Both the position numbers and the translations under genes were made by a program. From Pyxicephalus adspersus (lineage: Eukaryota > Chordata > Amphibia > Anura > Pyxicephalidae): a stretch of DNA of 64,000 nt. Below are positions 34,115 through 46,000 of this stretch, piece after piece (positions within the stretch are counted from its first letter, which is position 1; each line of letters starts with the position of its first letter). Under the pieces are notes generated by a model. It worked only from the letters and a program-made list of their open reading frames with translations, made no database searches and had not been told where the DNA came from. The stretch spans positions 65,924,933 to 65,988,932 of the forward strand of contig NC_092862.1 of NCBI RefSeq assembly GCF_032062135.1, in the 5' to 3' direction.

Positions 34115-36815
34115 ACTTTTACTATAAATTAATTGGAAATGAGAAAATTAGATATGGCTCATTACCACAGGCAACACACACAAAAAAAAATATTTTTTTT
34201 TGTACAATAATATTTTATATATTATTCATTACAGATTCTGCTATTCCTCCTCAGTTTCTCATAATTGGTATCTGAGGTTGCTTTGTCCTAATATTTTAGG
34301 TACAAGAAAAATAAAAGCATTAGGAATAAAGCATTCATTGCTGAACTGCTGAAAACTGCATAGGTGGACAGACAGATGTCTTATTGCCCATTATACTTGG
34401 TTAGACCTTGTATGTTGTATGGCCATTTAGGTAATTAACCTCAAAAGAAACTGACCACTAATATTGTAAAAAATACAAAATTCTCTTTGTTGCTATATTG
34501 TTACAGTTTTATTTGTATTTTTAGAAGACTAAAAATGACATTAAAGAATAAAAGCATATCACTCAACACAACTGCAAAGTCATCGTATTTTACATCCAGT
34601 ATTTAACGGTTTGGGGCGTTTTAAATATAGCTAGAACTACAACAATTTCCTGACTTTTCCAAAACAATCTGTTAACAAACTAAAAGGTAAAAAAGAAAAC
34701 AATTTTCTTTGTTTCTCATAAAAAGGAAACAGTCAAACAGTTTGCAAGCCCTCATTGGCTAATGTCTGTTTTCACTGCTTATGCTGCGTCTGAAATTTGC
34801 ATAGCGTACAAGTTTCTTGTCTGGAACGTATGCCAGAAATCTGCAGTTACAACAATGGTCAGACAGACTCTCCCAGGCCCCTGACCTACCAATTTCTAGG
34901 CATTTCCTTTAATAGTTCACATTGTACCAGACCTTAGTCTGAAAAGGAGAAATGAGAGCTGCATAGTGGCTGATTTATTTATCATTACTGGATCTTTTAC
35001 TAGTCTTAACAGAGGAGAAAAACTTTGTTTAAATTCCACTGAGTATAATTAATGGTTATTGAGACGTAAATGAAGAACAGGTGACATTTGGAATTAGAAG
35101 ATAAATGAGCCAGTGTTTTAGTGTGATAATGGGTTAGTAATTGCTATATAGCCAAGGAATATTGAACCCCATCATAATGCTAGATCATGTCCAGAGCACA
35201 AAGGCCTCTGTGTGAGAGCTACTCAGCCGTTTACCTCCTTATACAGCTGCAGAGTTGATTTGGTACATTTATTCCCTGATGGACTGCACAGCTCAGGCAA
35301 AAGTTCACCAATTCTCACCTTCCTGTTCACATGCTGAACCACATGACCCATGACACGGCTCAGCCATAATCTTAGATACAATCACTGCAACCTCTTGGCT
35401 ATCATTTAACTGCATTATATAGGTCACATATTTTAAGAAAAAGACAAGTTTTTTCTTTTTTTAATTAAGTTTACTTCATTTGGCAGGATTTGGTAAAAGC
35501 TATAAATGTCATGCACCTTTTACCTCCCAACTATAGTTTGTAAAAAAAACAAAAAACAACCAACGTATATATTGCACACACATATACACACAAAATGTGA
35601 GAAAAAAAAGTATTTTTAACCATTAGTAATTTATACAAATATTGTATACTTTCTGTGAAATAAATAAAAAACATGCCCATGGTTCTAAACCACGATTGCT
35701 AAGCAATAAATTTGTTAATGACTGGACAGTAAGCATTTGGTACATATGTATTATTAAAGTGTATTGTGGCAAAATCAACACTAATTGAATTTGAACCTGC
35801 CTGGGATAAACCTAGAATTATCTTCAGACAAAAGTATTAACAGGAACAATAAACTGGCAGAGCAGACTATAACAAACTATATGTATTTGCTTGCTTGTAT
35901 AATACATTAAAATATAACTAAGCTAGTGTGACTCATTTATCCAGAGGACAAATCTCTACGTTGATAGAATGTTATACAGAATAAAATACTCAGATGCTAA
36001 AGTGTACTGGGCATATGTGCCAGGTTAATGCACTCCGAGGAGCTACGTAACTAAGACACCTGCTCTGCACTTTACCAATGTCAACTGCCAAAAAGAAAAT
36101 ACATAAAAAAAAAAAAAATAACTTACACGCCTATTGAAGTGATAAAGGCTAGTTAAAAACCACATTTCAAATCCCTAAGCTTTGTAGTATTATATAAAGG
36201 AAACACCCACTGCATTGACACTTGTATGCATTTCACACCTGGACTAGTGAAGGAGAAAAACCTCAAGTGGATTAACAAATACAGAACTGACTGTACATAG
36301 ACGTCTCTCGTCAGACATTTCAGAGCATGAAGAGACTCTCATCTGGCTTCCCATTCTTCCGTTCAGTATCCAGCACACGAATACTTATTAACTGTGCTAT
36401 CACCCATAACAAACAAGCCTCGTTAATAATGCTTATGTTTAACCACCTTTACCCCAGGTCCATTTCCATGTGCTCCCGTGTGAGTGCTCAAAACACTACA
36501 CAATACTGCTATCTATTCCCAGTTATCATGTGTCTATTCAAATGTATTACCACCACCATTTCTTAAAGAAAAAAATGTTATTGAAAGTACAAGTCGCTAC
36601 TCGCAATACATATTTTAAAAAGGAGAAGTCTGCTAGTACAAAATTGCAAGAGGGAGAGAACCTTGTATGTTTTGTCTGTCCAAAACATTATTTAAAAATG
36701 TAATTCATATTGACAAAAAAGCCAAGATACAAGCATAGTATTAAATATCTGACATAATTAGCACTTGTAATCATAACATAATATTCAGATAAGCTTCACT
36801 TCACATATTCTAGCT

Positions 36816-37237
36816 CAGGGGTCGGCAAACTCCGGCATTTAGGCCAGATATGGCCTAGCCGGAAGTTCATTCCGGCCTAACGCCCCCTGGCCGATCCGGA
36901 CGGCAACCTGTGGCTCTGGAGCTGCGGGTTGCCGGCGGATCAACCAGGAGGCATTAGGATCTACCGGAACTGGAGCCGCTGGAGCTCCAGAGCTGCCCTC
37001 TTGCAGTCGCTCCCCTATTTACCGCGGCCGGCGTTGATACTTCCGCCACCACGGTAAATAGGGAAAGCTCCCTAAAGGTAAATCCGTCTCCTCCGCAATG
37101 CAAACGGAGGAGAGGGATTTCACTTCAGAGGGGCGTTTCCCTGGTGGTGGGTGGAGCTATTAGGGTGGGTCCGGCTTATTGTGTTCCTATTCACCCTATA
37201 AATGGCCTAGTGGCTATAAAACTTTGCCGACCCCCCA
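36816..37237. mobile_element. hAT-like MITE with 8-bp target duplication, CpG-rich
   Basis: A 422-bp element has inverted ends CAGGGGTCGGCAAACTCCGG and, on the minus strand from the right, TGGGGGGTCGGCAAAGTTTT. It is flanked by exact 8-bp duplications TTCTAGCT at 36808-36815 and 37238-37245, typical of the hAT superfamily. The interior is unusually GC- and CpG-rich for this AT-rich intron (for example ctatttaccgcggccggcgt) and has no transposase coding. The exact duplication suggests moderate age. Confidence 0.88.
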
Positions 37238-39190
37238 TTCTAGCTTAAGCACTAAATATTGGGATAAATATGGTATGTTCACAAAAAAATGCAAACATTT
37301 TCCTAGAGAACTAAAATATAGATGGTTAGTGGTATGGGAAGCAAAACACAAGGCATGGGATTAAACGGGAATATTTAATGACTTTTCTTTCCTTTGTTGT
37401 TCTCAAGCTAGAAAGTTTATTTTTACAAAAAACCTTGAAGAAGGCTAACATCACACATTAAAATCTAAATGATCAAGCAAGATATAGGGCCCTGATTAAA
37501 CACGGATTTATAAGATGGTTCTTATAGCTTGTCACCTCACTGCTTCCAATTTGGGATTTGACAGTGAAGGAAAAGCTATAGTACAGTCATCCTACTGCTC
37601 ATTCTTCTCTTCCCCCATCACAAAGTTTCCTTTTAGCTGATGTTAAGTACATCATAACTGACTGGATCCTAGTGAAAGATGGAGTGGACCGCCATCTACC
37701 ATTCTCAGAGTTGCTGTACACTGGATCACAAAATAATTCAGATACTTACTCTAGTAGCATACAAGACATGTAATTTTATTAGAATGATCCCAGAGCTGTA
37801 ACAACTGTTTTTATGTTTGCCTCTTAAAAAACAAATAGTTTATTTCAATAGACTAAACTTTTTTTTTATAAACATTTCCTGAATTTGATATTGCCAAGAA
37901 GTCTTCTAGAAGTAATCTACAATGATTTAGCTTCTGTAGAAATGTGTTGTCAGTGTGAAGAAAGTATCCTAATTACAAAACCTGAAAACAACTAAAAGCT
38001 CTAAATGCAACACCTTCCTCCAATTAATAAAAATATAGACATGTAATGTAATGGATGCAATGCATGTCAGTTTGGCAAATCTTTATTGACAATTTCCTGT
38101 GTTGTTAACATTCACAAATTTTGAATTCCATTTTAATTCAACAGTTTTGTAAGCTGGAAAAACGTGCAATTTATTTAGGGTGCATCCAGTAGAGCTAGAC
38201 AATCTGCATGCTGTAAAAAAACTAAAGAAAGAGGAAAAAAAAAAACAGGAATGTTTTTAAATCACCCCCACTTTAACCAAAACTGCAATAAATGTTGCCT
38301 ATACATACAGTTTTATGAGAATGTGGGACAAAACAAAACAGAGGGTCAAATTTCTACATCTTCTGCTTTTATCAGTATCCATTCATTGAGGAAAACTGCT
38401 GTAATTATATAATATACTCTAAGAATTGTAATCACAATTTATACTGAAATGCATTATACTTGAATTTTGGGAAAGATCTTACATAAAGAATACAAACATC
38501 TAAACTGTTTAAAAAAAATCTATAGGGATGTTGGGGTCCAATGGCAGTCCAATCATTTTGAATAGTCATTGCTAGTTCCCTGGCTAGGCCTTGCCATTGC
38601 AAGATCCATGGAATGAAGGGTGCTGGTCACCTTGTAGCCCACCTGGTAAAAAGGGTTCCCTGTAGGGCCCAAGGTGTTTCCTTTTTACCTTTAAAGATGC
38701 ATGTTGCATTTGGCCCCTGAATGAGCTTCATTGACTTTCCTATCTCTGCATTAGAAATGGTGGTCTGGCCTCCTCTTGGCATTGACAGTGGTGTGCAATT
38801 TGAAGTCTCAGGTTCCAATTTGTACTTCATCTTTAGGCCTTGATTCAGACCATGACTATTAGATCTGATAGGAAGACTATGATTGTATAGTGAAAAGCTA
38901 TTCAACAGGTGGCTTTTTTGAAAATTAAGTTTATGTGCTTCAACCCTGACAGGCTGGTAGATCTAATTGGAGACAGACATGGTCAAAGTTGTCGAGCTGT
39001 CATATATCGGTATAGGTTGTTACACTCCAACTGCCCATCCTTTATATAGGATCAGGTTGAACATAATATTCTGTTGAGTCTGTATTGAAGTGAAGGGCAC
39101 ATCACCTGACCTGCTACTTTAGAATATTATCTTATCTATATCAGTTGTTGGTTTGTCAATCAGTGTAATTGTTGCCTCCTTTTCAATATT

Positions 39191-39193
<3 letters not shown>

Positions 39194-39249
<56 letters not shown>
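39194..39249. repeat. (AT)28 microsatellite
   Basis: A long uninterrupted AT run of about 56 bp within AT-rich intron sequence. Confidence 0.95.
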
Positions 39250-39251
<2 letters not shown>

Positions 39252-40959
39252 CTATCATATATTTAAATATTTCAGTTGCTTATTTGATATAAAAATCAAT
39301 ATATAATAAAGCATTTACCTCTACAGAGAAAAGCCTTTTACCAGGCAGATAAATACATATCAAAGTTATAAACTAACAGCTCTAGCATTCTAAACACCCT
39401 GTTTTTGCATTAGTTGGTGTAATTGTCTAATTGTATAAATCAGGTTTGATTGTTATTAATTAGCTTTGCAATAATGAAGTACTTAGCATTGTACCAAAAC
39501 TCAATCTTCTATGTTTTACTTTACAGTAAATGTTGTGGGCTTTTTTGGACCATGGTGGCCACCTGTCCTAAGATGTATAAAAACACACACCAAGAATAAA
39601 GAGATGGCCTCGTGTGTGTATTAATTTCACTATTATCAGCATACCATTACTCCAGTGTTGGATAAGCGCATCTATAACAAAGGGAGCGTTATGTAGCCAC
39701 CAAATAGGGCAGGATTGCTTTCTTTACCAACAGTATGTAATTAAGTATAATTATCTGCATCTTTGCACCTAGAATAAAGGATTGCTCAGAATCATCAACA
39801 TTTATTAAGGTTACTGACAAAATAGTAATTCATTTTAATTAATACTTTAGCACCCATGTTCTATTTTTATGAATTGGTTCTTCCCACTATTGATGAGATA
39901 TATGCCTAGAATGCACTTGTTTTGGGATCTGGGATTATTTCAGTGGGAATCATTGAGCAGACATGATGGTTGCTCTATGATTAAAGCATTGATTATTTGC
40001 TTGACGTGTTATTTTTCTTTTTAACTTTATTTATGTTGTGCCAGCAAAGTCCAAATCTTTACAGAAACGTGTTACACATTTTGTAGCAGCAACGCATGCA
40101 AATATGTGAGAATCATTTTCCTTCCATTTTGTTTTACCCTGGCAATGGCCACTCTCCTCCGAAATTGCCCCCTCCTACATGAGCCAGAAAAACAACTCAA
40201 GTAGCCCCAATCCACAGTGATTTCTAACTGTGATATACCCTATATTCCTTAAATTTTCCTTACTAGGCTTATGAATAACAAGCTCATGCAAATACAACAT
40301 AAAGAAAAGGAATGTGATGATCCTTTACCTACAGACCCACACTCAATAATCATACTGTACAGTAACAACTGCCAACCAGGATAAAAAGGAAGTATTTTAA
40401 AAACTCTTCTTTCTCAGATGTCACTGTCAGCCAGGGCCTGCACAACACTATCAGTGGGCTGTGAGTTGTGACTCTGGCACAGAGTGTCTAGAACTTTACT
40501 TGCCACCAATGCCACCCTCATAGGCTGTGGGGGAAAGAGCAAAGTGGCATAAAAAGTGCTAAGAGTAAACAGCTGGAACTTCGCCATGATGCCTTTATTA
40601 TAAAATGTGAGGATGAATTGTTCAATTGTTCCTGCATACATCAATTAGGGTTTGTTTTAAAGTGTATTTAATGTTTTATTTTCTAAAGATTGAAAATTCT
40701 AAAGCTTGGGAACAGGTTCACTTTAAAATATAATAGTATCATGACCAATGACTTACAAAGCAGGTTCCTGAAATGTTATTAAAAATTGATTGGATATGCT
40801 GGAAACAATTAGTGGATATTTTGTTGAATGTGGTTTGCTGAAATATATAATGGCATCAGAAAGTATTCAAAACCCTTCCCTTTTTCAATTTTGTGATGTT
40901 GCAGCCTGATGGTCTGATGAAAACAAGACACTGTTTAGCCTCAATTCTAAACTTTATGT

Positions 40960-41470
40960 CTGGAGGAAAACAGACACCGCTCATCAACTGTCCAATACCA
41001 TCCCAACAGTGAAGCATGGTGGTGGCAGCATCATGTTTTGGGACTGGTCAGGGTTGAGGGAAAGCTGAATGGAGCAAAGTAATAAGATATCCCCCATGAA
41101 AAACCTTTTCACAGTGCTCAGGACATTTGACTGGGCTGAAGGTTCACCTTCCAACATGATAATGACCTAAAGCACACAGCACAGGTAACACAGGAGTGAC
41201 TTAGGGCCCATTTTGTGAATGTCCAAGTCAGGAGCGTGACTTTGAACACTATGGAACATCTTTGTAGAGACTTGAAAATGGCTGTCCACCAACAGTCCCC
41301 AACCAACCAGACTAAGCTTGAGAGGATTTGCAAAAAAAGAATGACACAGAATCCCCCAATCTAGGTATGCGAAGTTTGATGCATCATACTTAAAAAGACT
41401 TGAGGCTGTAATTGTTGCCAAAGGTACTTCAACTAAGCAAAGGTTCTGAATACCTACATAAATGTGATAT
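40960..41470 (+). pseudogene. Tc1-like transposase pseudogene
   Basis: Translation with frameshifts gives [12 protein letters not shown], a hallmark block of Tc1-like transposases near the first catalytic residues. It is followed by weak matches to the AEGSPSNMIMT and WNIFVET-KWLS regions, and finally KFDASYLKRLEAVIVAKGTS, the conserved C-terminal end. Several in-frame stops are present. The gene is 5'-truncated and inactive. Confidence 0.85.
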
Positions 41471-41769
41471 AGGCTTTTTTAAACCCCCTAGCGTTCTAAT
41501 TCTGTCTGTATTTCCATGCAAAAAGCGTTACATTTTTTTTGCATGGAAATTTATTTTACCATGAAGGCCTAAAATTCTTAGGTATAACGCACCGAAATAT
41601 GTCCAATATTTAATAAATGTATTAATAAACTTTAAATAAAAAAAACACAAAAATCTGTTAAAAAAGTTAAACATGTAATATAACTGTACAGTAGCTTTTA
41701 TAAGATAATTTTTAAAGATTTCTTTGTATTGGACTCAATACAGCTATTTTGTATTGAATCCAATACAAA

Positions 41770-41895
41770 ATTATTTGAATTTCACGCAGATCCTCCCGAC
41801 TGCACCGACGCATGCACCGACGTCACCGGGAAAGAAGAAATGTCTGGAGGAGCTGCAGGGACCAGCAGGACGCCAGAGAATGACAACGGAACAAG
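41770..41895 (+). promoter_or_regulatory. GC-rich block with CRE-like site and consensus splice donor (outer element)
   Basis: GACGTCA at 41819-41825 lies in a CpG-containing stretch followed by ctggaggagctgcagggacc. The block ends at AAG|GTAAGT after 41895. The arrangement parallels 13107-13348 in the inner family, although most of the sequence differs. The promoter/first-exon role is inferred from this shared layout only. Confidence 0.35.
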
Positions 41896-41947
41896 GTAAG
41901 TGTTTTTTTTAACCACCTGAGCGTTACACTGATGTCTAGATTTCTGT

Positions 41948-42922
41948 NNNNNNNNNNNNNNNNNNNNNNNNNNNNNNNNNNNNNNNNNNNNNNNNNNNNN
42001 NNNNNNNNNNNNNNNNNNNNNNNNNNNNNNNNNNNNNNNNNNNNNNNNNNNNNNNNNNNNNNNNNNNNNNNNNNNNNNNNNNNNNNNNNNNNNNNNNNNN
42101 NNNNNNNNNNNNNNNNNNNNNNNNNNNNNNNNNNNNNNNNNNNNNNNNNNNNNNNNNNNNNNNNNNNNNNNNNNNNNNNNNNNNNNNNNNNNNNNNNNNN
42201 NNNNNNNNNNNNNNNNNNNNNNNNNNNNNNNNNNNNNNNNNNNNNNNNNNNNNNNNNNNNNNNNNNNNNNNNNNNNNNNNNNNNNNNNNNNNNNNNNNNN
42301 NNNNNNNNNNNNNNNNNNNNNNNNNNNNNNNNNNNNNNNNNNNNNNNNNNNNNNNNNNNNNNNNNNNNNNNNNNNNNNNNNNNNNNNNNNNNNNNNNNNN
42401 NNNNNNNNNNNNNNNNNNNNNNNNNNNNNNNNNNNNNNNNNNNNNNNNNNNNNNNNNNNNNNNNNNNNNNNNNNNNNNNNNNNNNNNNNNNNNNNNNNNN
42501 NNNNNNNNNNNNNNNNNNNNNNNNNNNNNNNNNNNNNNNNNNNNNNNNNNNNNNNNNNNNNNNNNNNNNNNNNNNNNNNNNNNNNNNNNNNNNNNNNNNN
42601 NNNNNNNNNNNNNNNNNNNNNNNNNNNNNNNNNNNNNNNNNNNNNNNNNNNNNNNNNNNNNNNNNNNNNNNNNNNNNNNNNNNNNNNNNNNNNNNNNNNN
42701 NNNNNNNNNNNNNNNNNNNNNNNNNNNNNNNNNNNNNNNNNNNNNNNNNNNNNNNNNNNNNNNNNNNNNNNNNNNNNNNNNNNNNNNNNNNNNNNNNNNN
42801 NNNNNNNNNNNNNNNNNNNNNNNNNNNNNNNNNNNNNNNNNNNNNNNNNNNNNNNNNNNNNNNNNNNNNNNNNNNNNNNNNNNNNNNNNNNNNNNNNNNN
42901 NNNNNNNNNNNNNNNNNNNNNN
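41948..42922. other. Assembly gap (975 N)
   Basis: A run of undetermined bases inside the innermost nested element. By homology to copy 1 (12552 to about 13160-13220), roughly 610-670 bp would be expected here, so either the gap length is an estimate or this copy is longer. Any apparent open frame across it is an artefact. Confidence 1.
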
Positions 42923-43065
42923 GCCGGCCGGCATCTTACCGGTCCCGCTGGTATAGGAGACGGCACCCAACGCTGGAGAGGGAGATCGACGCTGGAGGAC
43001 GACGCTGGAACACGGACCTGACACTGGAACACGGACCCGACGCTGGATGAGCACAGTGGGACCAG
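42923..43065 (+). promoter_or_regulatory. CpG-rich exon-like block with consensus donor (inner copy 2)
   Basis: The GC-rich block resumes after the gap with gccggccggcatcttaccgg and carries degenerate CGCTGGA repeats. It ends at CAG|GTAAGT after 43065, at the same point as in copy 1. It is interpreted as an exon-like module with a 5' splice site. Any role in transcription is untested. Confidence 0.35.
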
Positions 43066-46000
43066 GTAAGTGAGATTTTAATATAGTCGGAAAAGTACGG
43101 GGTTATCGATAGTTGCAAATATTTTTTGCACGGAAAAGTACGGGGTTAGCGGTTGGTAGGTTAAAAAATGTTTTAACACTTTTTGCATAGAAAACCCACC
43201 CGAGTCACATGCAGGATTACCGCTAGGGGGGTTAATATACAAAACTGTCAAAAATTCTGTTTTCACTTCGTCATTAAAACAATTGTAGCATTGGGCAGCA
43301 ACATAACAAAATAAAAAAAGTGAAGGGTTGTGAATAGTTTCTTAAGCCACTGTATATGTAATACTGAAAATCGTGTTAGTGCTACATCTGTGTCAATTTG
43401 GTGATTTCAATAAAAATTGTTGGTACAATGCCAGAAGTAAAGTACAATAAAAGTGACTGCTTCATGTCACTTCATTAGAATAATAAAGGGGAGCTTCCAA
43501 TTTTTTTAATAAGTATATCAAGAGTGAGTATACAAAATGTTGGCTAAATTGTTAGATATGTAAAGAAATCCTTATACGGTTACAAGATAAAATAAGTAGC
43601 TTGAATGCTACTAAATTTGAATAGTTAGTGGCATGCTAGAGCTAGCATGAATAACATTTTTGGATTGATACTGAAAGATATGAAATATCTATTTTATATA
43701 TTAAAAGGCTTTACTTCTAATAATTAAAAATAATCACTACAGCTTTCATTCAGTGTTCGCTATTGTTACTATACATACAGAAACATTGTTTTAGACTACT
43801 TTTCAGTCCATTGTTTACGTTTCTTTTTCTACTGAATAAGGGGATAGTTCTTCTACATAAAAGGTGGCTCAGTTTGACAGCATTACTCACACCTAAACCC
43901 TATGGGTTGGGTCGAGGTTGTGGTAACCAAGTGAAGCCACAGGAACACGTGCCAGAAAAAAACCCACAGTCTTCCCACATGAAGACTCGAAAGTCACGTG
44001 TTGGCTCATTGCTACATACCAGGTCATTAGCTTCTCTCAATGCTCTTATTGATAACACTTAAGTATGACGCAACTTGTCTGGAAACCCATGAAGCTTCTA
44101 CCGTTTGTAGTGAGCGCTACTTTTAGCCTCACCCTACTGAGTACAATACCGGATTCTTACTAAATTATGGATCCTTGATGTCCCAAGCAGGTGAGGTAAT
44201 TGAAAATGATTTGTTTTAATGCCGTCCAACAGTTTCTAAAATCTAAAACTGTTTTAAAACCAATACCTGATACTGTAAGATTTTCATGTGAAGAGAACAT
44301 ATTGTATAAAACCAAAGCAAAATATTGTAAAGAAATTTGTTTTAATATAAATCTAACAAATCCAATTACATGAAAATACATTTTATATACAACGCTAAAA
44401 ACTAATAAATAAAATATGTTTTGTTTACTGCCCTTAAAAAATCTACAGTGAGGCACTATGGTAAAGAGCAATAATTTTGTGCTTTGTATAGTGGGGGAGA
44501 AGAGTTCAAAACCTTTGCCATGATTTTACTGTTCCACTTGGGGAGATTTCCCCTACATCCTTTCCTTGTGACAACAATGTTTACAATTGGAGGGCTTACT
44601 TTTTTGTAAACTGGGGCTAGATTTAATTTGCAGGGGGTTCCTTTCTGTCCCAATGATCTTTTTCCCCTCATTTCTTGTCTCTTGTATCACAAGATAAAAA
44701 TACAAGTGAGCAGATATCTCCCTAGTAAAGTTGCAGACAACAATAAACAACGGACATACTTTATCCAAAACAAAAAAAAATGTCTGCATTTGGACTTAAG
44801 CAGTCTTTGGCTTCAAACACCCGGCAGCACAGAACAATAGATTATATAGCAATACTGTAAACGTTTAAGGAAACTTTCTTGACTTTAGCCGTTACAATAA
44901 CTTTATTGTACTGAAAACCCACCTAACCAGTTTAACATGAAGATGAAAAGCATATGAAGATTGTACCTGTCAAAATATTCCTCACAGAATTCAGCCACTA
45001 ATATGATTTACACCGCCCCTGCCACAAAGTATAGTCAGGAAGCTAACACTACTTTTCAGTGCTGCTGCTTTCTGTTTACCTGCCTGTTAGGAGAAGCACT
45101 TTAATTGAGAATCATCAGGTTTGTTGAAGTTCTCTCTGCAATCTACTGACTATGTAATTTGACTAAACATCTCCAAATATATTAGGTTGGATAAACTGCA
45201 ATGGAAAAAAATTTAGCTGGCTCACAGTACATGACTCTATAGTGAACAATAGAACAGTTAAATAATTGTATACTTCACCTGGTTATATGAGCAACAAAAA
45301 TAATTCTAAGAAATGCACAAATAGATAAAATCATGCTTTTTTTGTCTAGGACATCATCTTAGCTATTTGGCTGCTTAGTATGTATGCTGTACCATCCCAC
45401 ATACATGCTCAGCAATTCATATACACACAGCTATACCTTGAACGATAGGGTTGGTATTCCCTCTTGTTCCTGGTTTCAGCGTTGGAATGTTTAGGATGGT
45501 GGATCGAGAGATCAGCATACATAAATCATAAAAATTGATATCTTTTAAAAATTAATGTAATTAAGAATAAAGTTAAAAATTAAAACAGAGTACTACTGGA
45601 TTCAGTAATGGATTTGTTAACTCCTATGTAATAAAATCATATTGAATTCTTAGGGATACAAACTAGTAAAATAAAATGATAAAACACACACACATACACT
45701 ATGTGTAAAAGGCATTTTTTTTAAACTATCATTTTGTTTGATGTAGAAAAAAATCAGGATTGTAAGTTTGCACACTTGTTAATAAATTAATGTTGTTTGT
45801 TTCTTTTAATTAGTAGAACTTTTATAAGTTTATTTTATTTGTGTCATGAGACATACAAACCAATGGTAGTATCTATTTCCTTCATTTTAAGAAAATATAC
45901 ACGACAAAGTTATTTTTTTGTCAAATTTTTAAGTCTGTAATGTATGTATTCCTGAAACAGAAAAACTGAGTAGGCATGAAGGGATGTAGAAAGGGGTCTG

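Larger units (their letters stand above)
41913..43160 (+). mobile_element. Inner-family TTAA piggyBac-like element (copy 2), contains assembly gap
   Basis: TTAA flanks lie at 41909-41912 and 43161-43164, inside the outer TTAA element. The first 35 nt differ from those of 12517-12551 at one position (CCACCTGAGCG versus CCACCTGGGCG). The right portion (42923-43160) matches 13161-13434, including the GACGCTGGA repeats, CAG|GTAAGT (43063-43071) and the end ggttagcggttggtagg. The middle is unsequenced. It has one extra unit of an 18-bp repeat compared with copy 1. Confidence 0.85.
41483..43231 (+). mobile_element. Outer TTAA-flanked piggyBac-like element, host of a second insertion
   Basis: The element is flanked by TTAA at 41479-41482 and 43232-43235, inside a Tc1-like relic whose halves join without it. 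The left end is ACCCCCTAGCGTTCTAATTC. The right end on the minus strand is CCCCCCTAGCGGTAATCC, giving clear terminal inverted repeats. It has an AT-rich left part, one pair of palindromic 16-mers (41726-41741 and 41751-41766), GACGTCA at 41819-41825, a short GC-rich block and the donor AAG|GTAAGT (41893-41901). A second TTAA element sits at 41913-43160. No transposase is seen. Confidence 0.85.
40848..43352 (+). mobile_element. Tc1/mariner-like transposon relic (copy 3), split by nested TTAA elements
   Basis: The left end is taatggcatcagaaagtatt after a TA at 40846-40847. The right end on the minus strand is cagtggcttaagaaactatt, with TA at 43353-43354. The inner TIR parts (ttcaattttgtgatgttgca against tttattttgttatgttgctg) agree. 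The left portion (40848-41478) holds transposase remnants. The right portion (43236-43352) resumes with ctgttttcacttcgtcatta, the usual 3' flank of such elements. The 1.75 kb between is a later insertion bounded by TTAA. It is dead. Confidence 0.88.

Noticed and set aside
40190..40230. ccccaatcc as a possible trace of the upstream GMDS exon (DWGH block)
   Set aside because: The minus-strand translation around it does not continue into the expected HAKDYVE residues and has no splice sites.
41782..43054. Long reading frames of about 370-416 codons on both strands
   Set aside because: They run across 975 undetermined bases, so almost all of the residues are unknown. The sequenced ends lie in transposable-element DNA.
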